Notes: generated by a model from the sequence alone, not told the origin. A stretch of DNA of 64,000 nucleotides from Batrachochytrium dendrobatidis JAM81 (GCF_000203795.2 NW_006281110.1:71926-135925), one strand, 5' to 3'. Positions 1 through 9,893 are shown, numbered from the stretch's first letter. Made by a program: numbers and translations.

Positions 1-2
1 TG

Positions 3-482
3 TTGGAAATGTGGTTCTTTGCCAGTCTTTATTACGACGGAGTAAAATTGTTTGACGAAAACGATAACGAATTTCAAACTTGGCCAGCATCCAACTTCAA
101 AACTCTGGATATCAATGCTTTTCCTGCTCTACCAGAAAATAATGGTGTTTGGTTCAAGCCAAACAAATGGAACCAAGGAGGATTTGATGCTATTTTCTTG
201 GATAAAGGAAAAGGGTTGGTTAGATTCGTTCAAGTAACTGATGGCAACACACATTCATTCAAAATCAAGTATTTATACAGTTTTTTGCTGATGCTATGCC
301 AATCGCCTCAATCGTTTGAAATTACATGCTTGGAAATTATCTTTGTTGCTGACCAAAAGAAACGCTCAACTTTCAAGGTAGCCGAACCATCGGTACCAGG
401 CATGTTAACAGATTTTGGTTGGAGACTCGGTGAAGAGTTGGATAAAGTCAAAGTTGTTTTCATAAAGGGATGGTGCGATTAA
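3..482 (+). CDS. CRN/RHS-type effector-like protein, C-terminal part (5' end outside window)
   Basis: The frame is open from the window edge to a TAA at 480-482, about 159 residues with no internal ATG that looks like a natural start, so the real start lies upstream. The residues around GGFDAIFLDKGKG then VRFVQVTDGNTHSFKIKY show an Asp followed by a beta-strand Q-x-T/H arrangement. This is the layout of restriction-endonuclease-like nuclease domains attached to crinkler (CRN) and RHS-type effectors in chytrids and oomycetes. The domain assignment is inference from the motif; the open frame is observed. The broken CRN N-terminus at 5.8-6.3 kb supports this being a CRN-rich accessory region. 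It could also be an unrelated lineage-specific nuclease-like protein. Confidence 0.5.
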   Translation: MEMWFFASLYYDGVKLFDENDNEFQTWPASNFKTLDINAFPALPENNGVWFKPNKWNQGGFDAIFLDKGKGLVRFVQVTDGNTHSFKIKYLYSFLLMLCQSPQSFEITCLEIIFVADQKKRSTFKVAEPSVPGMLTDFGWRLGEELDKVKVVFIKGWCD

Positions 483-1289
483 TTTGTAACTGTCGTCGTC
501 TATCATAAAGACATTGTATTCTAGTTAAAGCAGAGAGTATGAATCTGGCACAAAAAGATCCTGAAATTTCAAACTAATAAACAAGCCGGTACTTTATTTT
601 AAAGATTTTGACAATTTTCCTCATCTCCGATAATTTGATATTTTTGGCAACTTTGGACATAGTTTGGCTGTAAACACTGGTTGATAAAACTGGTATCATT
701 TGGTGCCCAATATATACTACTAACAAATATTTGAAATCATTTGATGCAGAATGTTCAATAGACATGTTTGCTCACACAATAACCCAAAACATACACTCGC
801 ATCTGGAAAAAGTATCCTACATTAAACCATCAAAAATATGGTTTGATTAAACTACTAAACATTCACCAATCCCTGCAAACACATGGGTTTACAATGATTT
901 ATCAAAAACTAATATTAAAAACACTGATCATGCTACAGTGCAATACAATTGTAAAAACCTGTCCGAGTTGTTGAAACATTACAATAGTTTGGATGTAAAG
1001 CCTGCAACTGAAGCAACAAAAAAGTTGACCAGCTTGTTCAAAACAATCCATTTTGATATTCATAAAGTTGCCATTAGCATTGTTGACGTGTCTGTCATAT
1101 GTATGGAATATGAATGAGCATGACGTTGAATTTAAACTGTTCAAGGGGAATGAAACTCATATCAGAAATCAAAAGGCTTGAACATCAGATTTGCAAACAT
1201 TTGATTTTGTGAGTAGTCAATGGGTAGTCAATAAAAGGTCAGTATGATTGTGTTTTTACTGGACAAGTCTTGAACAAGTCTTGGATTCT
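483..1289. other. intergenic stretch, no gene recognised
   Basis: AT-rich DNA between the CRN-like frame and the broken kinase-like gene. Short frames exist on the minus strand (574-765, 902-1144), but they have no recognisable domain, signal peptide or splice-linked continuation. I see nothing I can name here. Confidence 0.4.
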
Positions 1290-1848
1290 GCTTGATTGAT
1301 AAACCATCAATTCGTGACGCAAGTCTTGATCTGTGTCTTGCCAAAGTCGATCAATTTGATATTCCCTTGGCCAGTTTAAATCATGTTTCCTGGTCTCAAG
1401 TCCTCATGAACTACACCAACCGATTACAAGTGTCGAATAACACAATTCAACTTACTGTCTGTTCTCCAGTCAATGTTTTCCAGGAATAAAGTCCAAACCA
1501 ATCAAGTGAAATACTGTCCGTAATACTCATATTCTCCATAATAGCGTGCAACATATTCTAGATTGAGTTTGGCGAGCTTTTCGTAAATTGATATTTGATT
1601 AGCATTTTGAATGCATCAAGATTGTTGTATGAATCACAATGTTTGACAACAATGTTGCAGTCATTGAGTCGAATGACTTGACCAGTTGCTCCAAATCCAA
1701 TCACAGTACCAGAACAAAGCGAATCCACATTCAGATTATACTTGATTGTGCTTGAATCATTACTGTCAGAGTCTGATTGTTTGTGGAAAGTAGCATCATC
1801 AGTCTCCATTTCAGTATTACCAGTAGCTTTTAGAGCAATGCCAAACAT
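1290..1848 (-). pseudogene. broken protein-kinase-like gene (possible CRN C-terminal kinase domain)
   Basis: On the minus strand the frame from 1848 begins with an ATG and carries a glycine-rich loop (GTVIGFGATGQVIRL) and a lysine-bearing strand (NIVVKHCD). It then loses frame near 1590. Shifted frames continue with ISIYEKLAKLNLEYVARYYG, then a catalytic-loop motif HEDLRPGNMI (about 1385-1412) and a DFG-type motif NIKLIDFGKTQIK (about 1330-1362). Several stops interrupt these pieces. The order Gly-loop, Lys, H-x-D-L-x-P-x-N, D-F-G is the protein-kinase order, so this is a decayed kinase-like gene. Chytrid and oomycete CRN effectors include kinase-like C-termini, and CRN pieces lie nearby, but that link is inference. 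An intron in place of one frameshift cannot be excluded, although the in-frame stops argue for decay. Confidence 0.55.
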
Positions 1849-2095
1849 TTGATGTTGTGTAACAATGAGGGTGTAAAATGTAGTACAGAAATAGACGACT
1901 AAATTATATTTATTTCAACGGATTTAGCACTCTTGTTCAAGTAAAACAGTATCATCCGATGCTCATTATACACTACTTGTACGTTGAATCATGCCAATCA
2001 CTTGCTATTTTAACAAGCATGGGATATCACGGCACATATTGATGACCAACTAATATCCGAGTGTCAACTCTGCAGTCTCAGTTTATACTCATTTC

Positions 2096-2124
2096 TTAAC
2101 CCTAACCCTTGACCCTAACCCTTT
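2096..2124. repeat. interstitial telomere-like repeat (CCCTAA)n
   Basis: About 28 bp made of TTAACCCTAACCCTTGACCC followed by TAACCCTTTT, i.e. three to four imperfect units of CCCTAA, the complement of the fungal TTAGGG telomere repeat. It sits just upstream of the first secreted-protein cassette. It may be a relic of a chromosome end or of double-strand-break repair; chance in AT-rich DNA is less likely but possible. Confidence 0.6.
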
Positions 2125-2251
2125 TCAGAGTGAAGCTTTATAATTAATCATACGATATTCGAGTGTATGATCGAATAGCGGCTTAGCCAAGGTTACAGGT
2201 CAACATATAAAGGAGGATCTCTTCAAAGCTTGAAATTGATCACAACACTAG

Positions 2252-2370
2252 CCCTTAAAACGGTCATTCAAGGGATATGCTTTTACTATTATCACTCGAT
2301 AATGATATAAATACAGTTCAAAAACTGGCCCGTTGAATGACATTAAAACTTGCTCAACCAAACCAGTAAA
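2252..2370 (+). promoter_or_regulatory. conserved upstream block of the secreted-protein cassette, copy 1 (with uORF)
   Basis: The segment CCCTTAAAACGGTCATTCAA and the following GGGATATGCTTTTA (2252-2286) match the same-position block before the second copy (6649-6684) with few changes, as does the AACCAAACCAGTAAA just before the ATG. Both copies carry an upstream ATG in the same place; here it opens a 20-codon frame including its stop (2277-2336). Function as promoter or leader is inferred from position and conservation. Confidence 0.55.
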
Positions 2371-3063
2371 ATGAAACTCGCAGTTGCTGTATTGTCATCG
2401 ATCCTGCTTGCATGCTCAGTTACTATTGCCAATCCAATCGATCCCAGTGAAACTACAGATATCGAAACTATCACTTCAACCGTCATTCCCAGTGCAACTA
2501 CAGATGTTGAAGCTAGCACTTTGCCAACTCCTAATCCAAACGGTATAGGTTTAGATAGTCTTGATCCACTTTCAGATAGCATCAAGGAATTGCTCAAAAG
2601 TTACCATAGAAAACATGTTGGTTTTGAAGAGCAAGTAAAAAAATGTGAGCTATTAAAATCTCAATACAAGGATCAAGAGACAATGGTAAAGCACGCAAAG
2701 AGAAAGCTTCATGTTGTGAAACATAGATCTCTAAGAGACGGTGGCAATCGAAAACATGGTAATGAGATTTGGGATAATATGCGTGATACTAAAATCCAAG
2801 AACTCAAACTTGCCGATCTTAAACAAAGCTACAGGTTGTGTAAGTCCAAGTATAGTATTTTTACAATTGGACTGGATCACATCAAAATACTGCTTGTGGA
2901 GTCCGTTTTCGGAGAATCTTGGGATCTTGAATCGCTTGATCAGCAATCTAGTCTTATCATCACACATCCTTCCGTTAATACGTACCTTGAACAACTATCA
3001 GTAAAATACCAGGAGCTTCTTGATCAAATCTCTAGGGAACAGCAACAACATAAAGGTTCGTAA
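2371..3063 (+). CDS. secreted coiled-coil protein, lineage-specific family (copy 1)
   Basis: Single-exon frame of 230 residues. The start is set at the ATG beginning MKLAVAVLSSILLA, because everything upstream in frame lacks an ATG and the residues from here form a classic signal peptide (Lys, hydrophobic core, likely cleavage after SVTIA). Then come a Ser/Thr/Pro-rich linker (about residues 22-55) and a charged, helix-forming region (about 60-225) with Lys/Glu/Gln-rich segments that could form coiled coils. No catalytic motif or known domain is visible. A paralogue at 6727-7551 has the same signal-peptide style, linker and flanks. Families of this kind are reported among expanded secreted proteins of Batrachochytrium; a role as host-facing effector is inference. 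Confidence 0.75.
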   Translation: MKLAVAVLSSILLACSVTIANPIDPSETTDIETITSTVIPSATTDVEASTLPTPNPNGIGLDSLDPLSDSIKELLKSYHRKHVGFEEQVKKCELLKSQYKDQETMVKHAKRKLHVVKHRSLRDGGNRKHGNEIWDNMRDTKIQELKLADLKQSYRLCKSKYSIFTIGLDHIKILLVESVFGESWDLESLDQQSSLIITHPSVNTYLEQLSVKYQELLDQISREQQQHKGS

Positions 3064-3185
3064 TCATCATCTGTATCCAGGGAATCCAGAGTTCCCTGCA
3101 ATAAACGGAAAGAGGTTTCCAAGCTTATGAATGGATTTGGATCACTCTTTCAGTGACTCAGAAATGACGATCCATCCAATTGATT

Positions 3186-3485
3186 TGAATAAAATACAAT
3201 CGCCATCTGACATTTAATATTGTATCTGATTATTCCAGTTTTGGTTGGCATGATATCATATTGTACATTGACACTTGCATTTCCAATACAATACAGTTGA
3301 TTGTATATTGCATAGTTGTACACATTGATGATGCTGACATGCAACACCAATACCAACAATAGCCATGTGTGTTGATATCAGATCTGACCAATTTGACTGG
3401 TTTGACTCGCTGATTGTGGTGTCAAAATGGTTGCATCAATAACCTGACTGATCATACACATCAGTCGCAGTGTCAACTTTGTCTT
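3186..3485. repeat. 3' flank of cassette copy 1, direct repeat of 7599-7908
   Basis: About 300 bp starting GAATAAAATACAATCGCCAT and ending GTCGCAGTGTCAACTTTGTC matches 7599-7908 almost base for base over most of its length, for example the run ATTGTACATTGACACTTGCA. Similarity starts just after each secreted-protein stop codon and ends abruptly at about 3485. This marks the right boundary of a duplicated unit about 4.4 kb apart. It also holds the likely polyadenylation region (GAATAAAATA). Confidence 0.85.
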
Positions 3486-5789
3486 GTACACCATGTCATT
3501 CAGCAGTCTTTTATCAATAGCCCGTAAACCACTCCAAATGTCTCTAGTACGAATTTACCTCGATAAACTTTTATTTTCCGTTGATTATAAAGTTATCAAA
3601 TAACTAGTTTCATCAAACAAAAGCCATTACAGGATAAAGATTCCAATTCATGTGTACCATCCGATATTGTAATTTCCAAATCCAACTGGACTTTCAATTG
3701 TAATGTCTGATCAAATCGTTTGCTTGATTTTAAAACAATATCGAAGCATATCAGCTAGTTTTCCGTTGCGTTCTTGTATGTATTCTGGGTTACTCTGGGT
3801 AAATGCATTCATTTCCAGTTCAGCATCGAATGCTGTCAAGAACTGGTCCATGGATGTACTGTGAGGTATTGCGAGGTATTGGGTGACAAGTATGACAGAG
3901 TGTTTTTGGATGCAAATGACCTGTTTGAAATCATTTGGTAGTTATTGTTACACTTGATGATGCTGTCCATTTCAGTGTTTCCGAAAGTTGAAATTCGCAT
4001 CTCCAAACATTCAACTTTGTAACCCATTTGCTTGTGAGATGTGCTTGATTTGCATGGTAGTTTGATACAAGATATTCATCAATCACCCGTCAATGAGTAA
4101 TATCATCAGAGTTGGACAACATCCACCAATAGTCTTTTAAACTCGTACAGTTTGTACAGTGTTGTCATAAAAGTCATGGTTTGACACATTTTCATCAAGC
4201 TATCAGTGAGTATCAGTGAATATCAACGAGTATCAACCAACAAAATTGGTCTCGTTGGTCGATACACTACTGATGCACTTGCATATGAAACTGTACGAGT
4301 TCAATCAATGTTTCTTGCACGGTTGTCAAATGTTCAGATGAAATCAATCTCATGGCAGGACACAAAATGTGACATTATCAAATAACAACCAATACTAAAC
4401 AATTGGGTTACCACATGATGGCTCATTCAGAATGCAAGTTGAATCCATTAGTGGTCATTGATACCATCAAGTGTATTGGTAAATACACAATGGTTTGTAA
4501 TGGTAAATTGATTTCAAACACATCACCGCTTATTTATCACCGGATACATATTTGAAAGTATCCAATATCACTTGATACTGAATGTCCAAGTGTCTGCTCA
4601 GGGTTGCTCACAATATTGACGATATTACAACAACATGCTGATTCAAATTTGGAAAAAGTAACATTGGCTTGTTTAATCTTGAATTACTGAAATCAAATGG
4701 TTTACAATGATCCGATCATGTCAAATATAACCGATTGCAATTATTTTGGAATCATGTCAGATTATGACAATCTGTTCGAGTTGTTTGAGCCAATACAGTG
4801 TGATGGAGTGATGGAAATACTCGAAATACACACAATACAACTCTTGTAGCAGTGTATAAAACTATCAAGCATGACATGGTATGACATGGCATGAAGGGTG
4901 TAGATTAGACTTGATAACAATGTGTACAATTTGGACTTTTAAATTCGGAAATAGCAGCTCTGTTCCAACATCACATTGATTGTAAATGTCAATGTTGTTT
5001 AACCTTGTACAAATGACCATTTCACATGCAACTTTAGCCTGATATCGAGTATTTTCAAATGAATGCAAGTTTGCAACACTCGCTTGACTCGTTTGGCTCG
5101 GATTCTGGTTGATATTTACGATATCGATGCAAAGTTACATTCCAGAATGAACGTGCATAATCTGATGTGGTCAATCGTTTGGTTTCATTGTTATCGGTCA
5201 TTGACACCAGTGATTGCATTGATTGCAAATAGTAGTCCAAGTAATCATGCATAAACAAACACCAGATAGTCACTGGTAAACTGATAGTATCCAATGTATA
5301 CATGACACATTGTATAGTTCGATTTAATTGCCAGCAATGTGTGATTGGATTACTCGAGTCATCAAACAGTTTTCAAGAACAATCAAGTCATGTCCAATAA
5401 ACTGTCTGATGTGCAGGTGTTTTGGCATTGGTCCGTTGGTCCATTAGTACGATTGTTGGTTGGCAATTCGGACTTGTAAATGACAATTGATTCTTGATTG
5501 TTGCATTGGTGTCCATATGTGTCCATATGTGACTCATTGTATACGGAACAGGACTGACAAGTGTGTCTGAATTGATGACAGATGATACAGTCTATCCAAC
5601 AAAAAGTAATACATTGATCGTGTCTGTGTGGTAATAAGCTTTATAACTTCCACTTCTGAATGTATGCGAATCAACATTCAAACAACAGATACGTCCAATG
5701 ACTCTTGCAAATGCATTGATAGAGTGTTGTTGAATAGTTCGAGTGTTTACAAATCAGCATCACTGGAAATAGTTACTGTTATTCAGACA
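3486..5789. other. 2.3-kb stretch, no intact gene recognised
   Basis: AT-rich DNA with only short, unconvincing frames on both strands (for example minus 4865-5068 and 5055-5303). Residue runs such as the one in minus 4865-5068 have protein-like composition and could be eroded gene pieces, but I find no motif, signal peptide or splice chain that supports a gene. Confidence 0.4.
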
Positions 5790-6348
5790 TTACAGTTGTA
5801 ATATTGCTTCACACCTCGATATTTTTAAAGGTCTTACTGTGATACTCTTGCAAAACATCAACTGCTCCAATTTCAGGCCAAGTGTAGATAGGTCAATAGG
5901 AGTAAAAGTATTTCCCACTGGGGTTGTAAAAGAGCCGCCAACAGATGCAAGGTATTTCTTTATCGGCTTGTTTTGATTGATGAAAACTGAAAGCATTTTA
6001 CCGACCAAAGGACTATGAACAAGTGTTGGCTGAAAACTGGGGTGATAACCCTCGAATGCTAGACCTTTAGTACCAAAAAAAGTGCCTTGAGTTGGGGCAA
6101 CAACAGACTTGACTCTTACGACACTGACCAACTCTCACTCTCGTTGACTGATGGTGGAAAAGCTTTGCAACCATACGGCCCAGTTCCAGCATCAGTTAAA
6201 GAGAGTAAGATTTGGTCAGTGTCGTAAGAGTCAAATATATTGATAATCTCCTTCTTTACTTGTTTAATAAGGTCGTTGACGTTTGTGCAGTCTTTTGTAA
6301 GGACTTGAGTAGCATTGTCTGACTTGAGCTTCACCCAAAGTTTGTCAT
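5790..6348 (-). pseudogene. broken crinkler (CRN)-like N-terminal region
   Basis: The minus strand starts with an ATG at 6348 directly after TTTTCCACAAAA. It breaks frame within a few codons (one base short before TGGGTG), then reads WVKLKSDNATQVLTKDCTN and NDLIKQVKKEI, ending FDSYDTDQILLSLTDAGTG. This is the ubiquitin-like header typical of chytrid CRN proteins. At about 6185 the sequence runs into a local inverted duplication and loses sense. A second frame (6131-5790) then holds VVAPTQGTFFGTKGLAFEGY and TPVGNTFTPIDLSTLGLKLEQ before its stop. The header family is recognised from its pattern; the breaks are observed. CRN headers route effectors to host nuclei in oomycetes; this copy cannot make a normal protein. 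Confidence 0.7.
6109..6234. repeat. imperfect inverted duplication inside the CRN-like fragment
   Basis: Positions 6109-6157 and the complement of 6186-6234 align over 49 bp with about five mismatches; the outer 23 bp (TTGACTCTTACGACACTGAC + CAA) are identical. The spacer is 28 bp. Read on the plus strand, arm one encodes DSYDTDQLSLSLTDGG; read on the minus strand, arm two encodes DSYDTDQILLSLTDAG. Both arms are therefore copies of the same CRN header segment in opposite orientation, as expected from a fold-back template switch or inverted duplication. Confidence 0.85.
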
Positions 6349-6648
6349 TTTTGTGGAAAACTGATCACAAATTACAAAATATTGTGTAAAATGTCGACTA
6401 TATTTACACAAATATTCACCCAAAACGACACTTGATCTTGGACAGACTATTCTGCTCCAGAATAAACAATCGTTACATATTCGATGTTATTTGAGATGGA
6501 TTATTTCTTTTATTGAAACTCTATTCTAATATCAAATACGTTCTAGTTTAATGTTTCATTATACATAAATACGGCTGTAAAGGAATATCCCTTCAAAATT
6601 GGACATTGATAGTAACAAATTGTTACCAACCCTGACAATAGTACTAAT

Positions 6649-6726
6649 CCCTTAAAACGGCCATTGAAAGGACATGCTTTTAATACTATCTACCGACACT
6701 ACAACCTGTTCAATCAAACCAGTGAA
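6649..6726 (+). promoter_or_regulatory. conserved upstream block of the secreted-protein cassette, copy 2 (with uORF)
   Basis: CCCTTAAAACGGCCATTGAA and the following AGGACATGCTTTTA repeat the block at 2252-2286, and the leader again ends AATCAAACCAGTGAA before the ATG. The upstream ATG at 6674 opens 18 codons and its TGA (6728-6730) overlaps the main ATG (6727-6729) as ATGA, a layout that could affect reinitiation. Promoter or leader function is inferred. Confidence 0.55.
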
Positions 6727-7551
6727 ATGAAATTCTCAATCACCATACTGTCATTGATATTGGCTGTCTGTTCAGTTACTATCGCTAATTCCGTTATTCC
6801 CAGTGCAACTACAAGTGCTGAATCTAGCCCTTCAACGGTTGCTGATTTAGATGTAGATTCGGTTGACTGCGGTAAATATTCAAGAAAAGCCAAGAAGTTG
6901 ATCAAAGCATACGCAACAAACAAACGCTGCATCGACACAACAAAGGAAATGTGCAAATCGATAGCAAGATCGATTTCTGTTCAAACAGAGTTGATACAAC
7001 GACTGAGTAAAAGACTCGAGCTTCTGGAATCTAGATGCCCGTTAAGAACTAGGTTAAGCTATGATGAAACTGTTTTAAAACTTGGAAAAGAGCGTAAAAC
7101 TCTTGCATATCTCGAAAAACAGGAGAAAGTATGCCGCAACGAGCTTCTTGATTTGCGCAGTAAGCTGCGTGTGTCCAAAAGAAGACTCATAAGACACACC
7201 ATTTGGGACCATTCGAATTTTCAACCAGCCAGTTTATACACGATGTACCTCGAAGAAGAGCCCATCTTTATGGATTGTTTCAACCAATTCTTCACTGACA
7301 TACCGAGCCCATTATCAAAATCCATGCATGCCTCTACTAGTAGAACCCAGAGCTCATCACAACAAGGCCCTAGTGATCAATCTCCATCTGAAAAGACGTC
7401 TATAGCCCATTCCACTCAAGCATCCTCTAGAGTGTCACACAGTTTACAGAGAGCTTCCTCCAGTCTACAAAAAGCTTCTTGCAATCTTATAAATAAGTTT
7501 AGATCACTCTTGGATCGATCTCAAAGTGAAGATTGCGAACCGTTGATTTGA
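6727..7551 (+). CDS. secreted coiled-coil protein, lineage-specific family (copy 2)
   Basis: Single-exon frame of 274 residues starting MKFSITILSLILAVCSVTIA, a signal peptide very close to that of copy 1. Then come a short Ser/Thr linker with PSATTSAESSPSTVA, a Cys- and Lys/Glu-rich helical region (about residues 45-165, with LIQRLSKRLELLESR and LRSKLRVSKRRL as likely coiled coils), and a Ser/Gln-rich C-terminal tail (about 195-265). The mature parts of the two copies align only weakly, while the signal peptides, leaders and 3' flanks are nearly the same. No enzyme motif is seen. Secretion is well supported by sequence; effector function is inference. Confidence 0.75.
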   Translation: MKFSITILSLILAVCSVTIANSVIPSATTSAESSPSTVADLDVDSVDCGKYSRKAKKLIKAYATNKRCIDTTKEMCKSIARSISVQTELIQRLSKRLELLESRCPLRTRLSYDETVLKLGKERKTLAYLEKQEKVCRNELLDLRSKLRVSKRRLIRHTIWDHSNFQPASLYTMYLEEEPIFMDCFNQFFTDIPSPLSKSMHASTSRTQSSSQQGPSDQSPSEKTSIAHSTQASSRVSHSLQRASSSLQKASCNLINKFRSLLDRSQSEDCEPLI

Positions 7552-7598
7552 ATGCTAATCTGGACTGATTTCAACCGGATTCGTTGTATTTTTGTTTG

Positions 7599-7908
7599 AA
7601 TAAAATATAATTGCCATTTGATATTGGACATTGGATCTACATGCATTATATCTGATCATTTCAGTCTTGGTTGACATGATATCATATTGTACATTGACAC
7701 TTGTATTTCCAATACAATACAGTTGATTGTATATTGCATAGTTGTACACATTGATGATGCTGACATGCAACACCAATATCAACAATAATCATGTGTTGAT
7801 ATCAAATCTGACCAATTTGACTGGTTTGGCTCGTTGATTGTGGTGTCAAAATGGTTGCATCAATAGCCTGACTGATCATACACATCAGTCGCAGTGTCAA
7901 CTTTGTCG
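7599..7908. repeat. 3' flank of cassette copy 2, direct repeat of 3186-3485
   Basis: This is the partner of 3186-3485. It keeps the run CAACACCAATATCAACAATA and the terminal GTCGCAGTGTCAACTTTGTC, then diverges. A short insertion near 7625-7645 (a GGACATTGGATCTACATGCA-like stretch) is the main length difference. Confidence 0.85.
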
Positions 7909-8945
7909 TGTGTCAAATATCACATGTTGAATATACAATGCCAACAATATGGTCATTATGCACATGTTGATGTATGCAGTGATCGTATACTGGTCGATTG
8001 GTGCAATATGATCACACACCAATGGAATGTGATAATCATGGTATTTGCAGCAGTATACTATATTCCAGCAGTTGATATCGCGCATCCAGTATCAACATGA
8101 TCATCCAGATATACAGTGATGGATTCAATCCATACCATGTATTACCAATACAATAGTATGCGTGATCATCGTGTACCAAACAACTACGATACACACTCAA
8201 CTGATCCAATACATGCATGGCTTGAACATATCACACACATTACAATACATGGCATGATACATACATCAACTCCATGAACATTGGATTTGATTGTGTAGCA
8301 TTTGTTAGCATCACCACCCAATTCAAGGGGTGATCGTTTTGATGGCCTATTACTTGATTGACTGTTAGTTCCATTTGGTGATTTTAATGCAAGTCGAACT
8401 GCAGCAACCGCTTGTAACGCAAGTAGAACGCATTCTAGAATAATCAACATTGTATCGAGTAATGTAATGAAAATATTTTGAATCTGATACATGATTGCTG
8501 TTTTATAACGACGGCAGCTTCAAGGGTGACAATCAGCGATCTCCAAATGGATATTCATAAATCACAAATACACCATGTAGAATAAATCAAATACAAAAAC
8601 ACTCTATATAGTGAATCAATATACGAGCATCGTTATTAATAAAAAATCAACCTCGGTAGTATACTACATTGATATATCCAATTGCAGTGATGTATCCAGC
8701 AATCAGGTAGTGTCAAATTGCCATCCTGATTATGGATCATTATCATCGCATCTACAATTCATTGGTACAGCATGCTGATCCATGTTCTAGTACACGATAT
8801 ATTGTGATGGAATACAATATTTCCAGCTGTTTAATGTCGATGCTGATATTACTCTACACATACAACACTGATCACCAGCAATGGTATATAACAGGCACTT
8901 GATACCATTTTCTCAATAGAAACTGTCAAATTGACTCGGCTTTAA
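7909..8945. other. 1-kb stretch, no gene supported
   Basis: AT-rich DNA. A minus-strand frame (8184-8492) begins with a hydrophobic run and then has a Ser/Asn/Lys-rich stretch with coding-like composition, which may be a gene remnant. It has no partner exon or motif, so I do not call it. Confidence 0.35.
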
Positions 8946-9893
8946 TCTGAACATTGAGCATTGAATATTGCAATGTCGAGTAAAAGACTTGACCCGAGTC
9001 ACTATATGAATGGTGTAATGTATTGAACTGTTGGATTGTCACTCAACCAGCCACTGATACAAGTGAATGCATGTCAAATCAGTACAATTTGACAGGTGTA
9101 ATTTCATACAAAAATGCTTAATTTGATACTATTCAGAGTATGAATCTGAATACTTTTACAATATCAAATCGAGTTTTGCCGTTTGTTTTCCACAAACTAC
9201 AATGAAAAACAGGACATTTTACATTAAATACCTCAACAACCAACCAGTGCCTATTAAAACTAACTTTAATGGAGACTTGGATAGAAGAAGGCCACTCGAC
9301 AATGTTTCAAATTTAACTGCAATCTTTTTGACAAGCACCTTTACTCTTGACCAATACACTTTCCACAATGTATTGATGGACCAGCCATTTCTGGGAATGT
9401 GTTTCCGACCTTCATTCCCAAAAAATGGCTGATTTGTCCACCACAGAGCAGAAAGTGTTTGGTCAAGAGTAAGAGGATTTTTTGAAGAAAAAAGCCGTAG
9501 CCAGATTGGAAACATTGTCAAGTGGTCTTTTCCTATCCAAGTCCCCATTGACATGGGTTTCATTAGGTACTGGTTAGTTGTTGAGGTATTTGATATAAAA
9601 TGTCTTCCATTCTAGTTTGTAGTTTGTGAAAGAAAACAAACGCCAAAATTCGACTTTAAATCCAAAACTCGATTTGATATTGTAAAAGTATTCAGATTCA
9701 TACTCTGAATAGTATCAAATTAAGCATTTGTATGAAATTACACCTGTCAAATTGTACTGATTTGACATGCATTCACTTGTATCAGTGGCTGGTTGAGTGA
9801 CAATCCAACAGTTCAATACATTACACCATTCATATAGTGACTCGGGTCAAGTCTTTTACTCGACATTGCAATATTCAATATTCAATGTTCAGA
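8946..9893. repeat. 0.95-kb near-symmetric palindrome with gene fragments in its inner arms
   Basis: Outer arms 8946-9178 and 9662-9893 are reverse complements with only a 2-nt indel and about two mismatches. The inner arms (about 9179-9418 and 9421-9661) are also complementary but clearly more diverged. Both inner arms encode the same peptide theme in opposite directions (plus: NGDLDRRRPLDNVSNL at about 9271-9318; minus: NGDLDRKRPLDNVSNL with mostly synonymous base changes), so they are paralogous coding fragments placed tail to tail. No target-site duplication is evident. The plus arm also has TTTTCCACAAAC just before an ATG, like the leader of the broken CRN gene at 6348. Confidence 0.85.

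Noticed and set aside
8184..8492. Minus-strand frame with a hydrophobic start as a secreted protein
   Set aside because: There is no clean signal-peptide cleavage region, no homologous copy in the window and no downstream exon; evidence is too thin.
9202..9563. Two overlapping ORFs (plus 9202-9432, minus 9219-9563) as separate genes
   Set aside because: They are the two arms of the palindrome read through its centre; neither has a complete domain.
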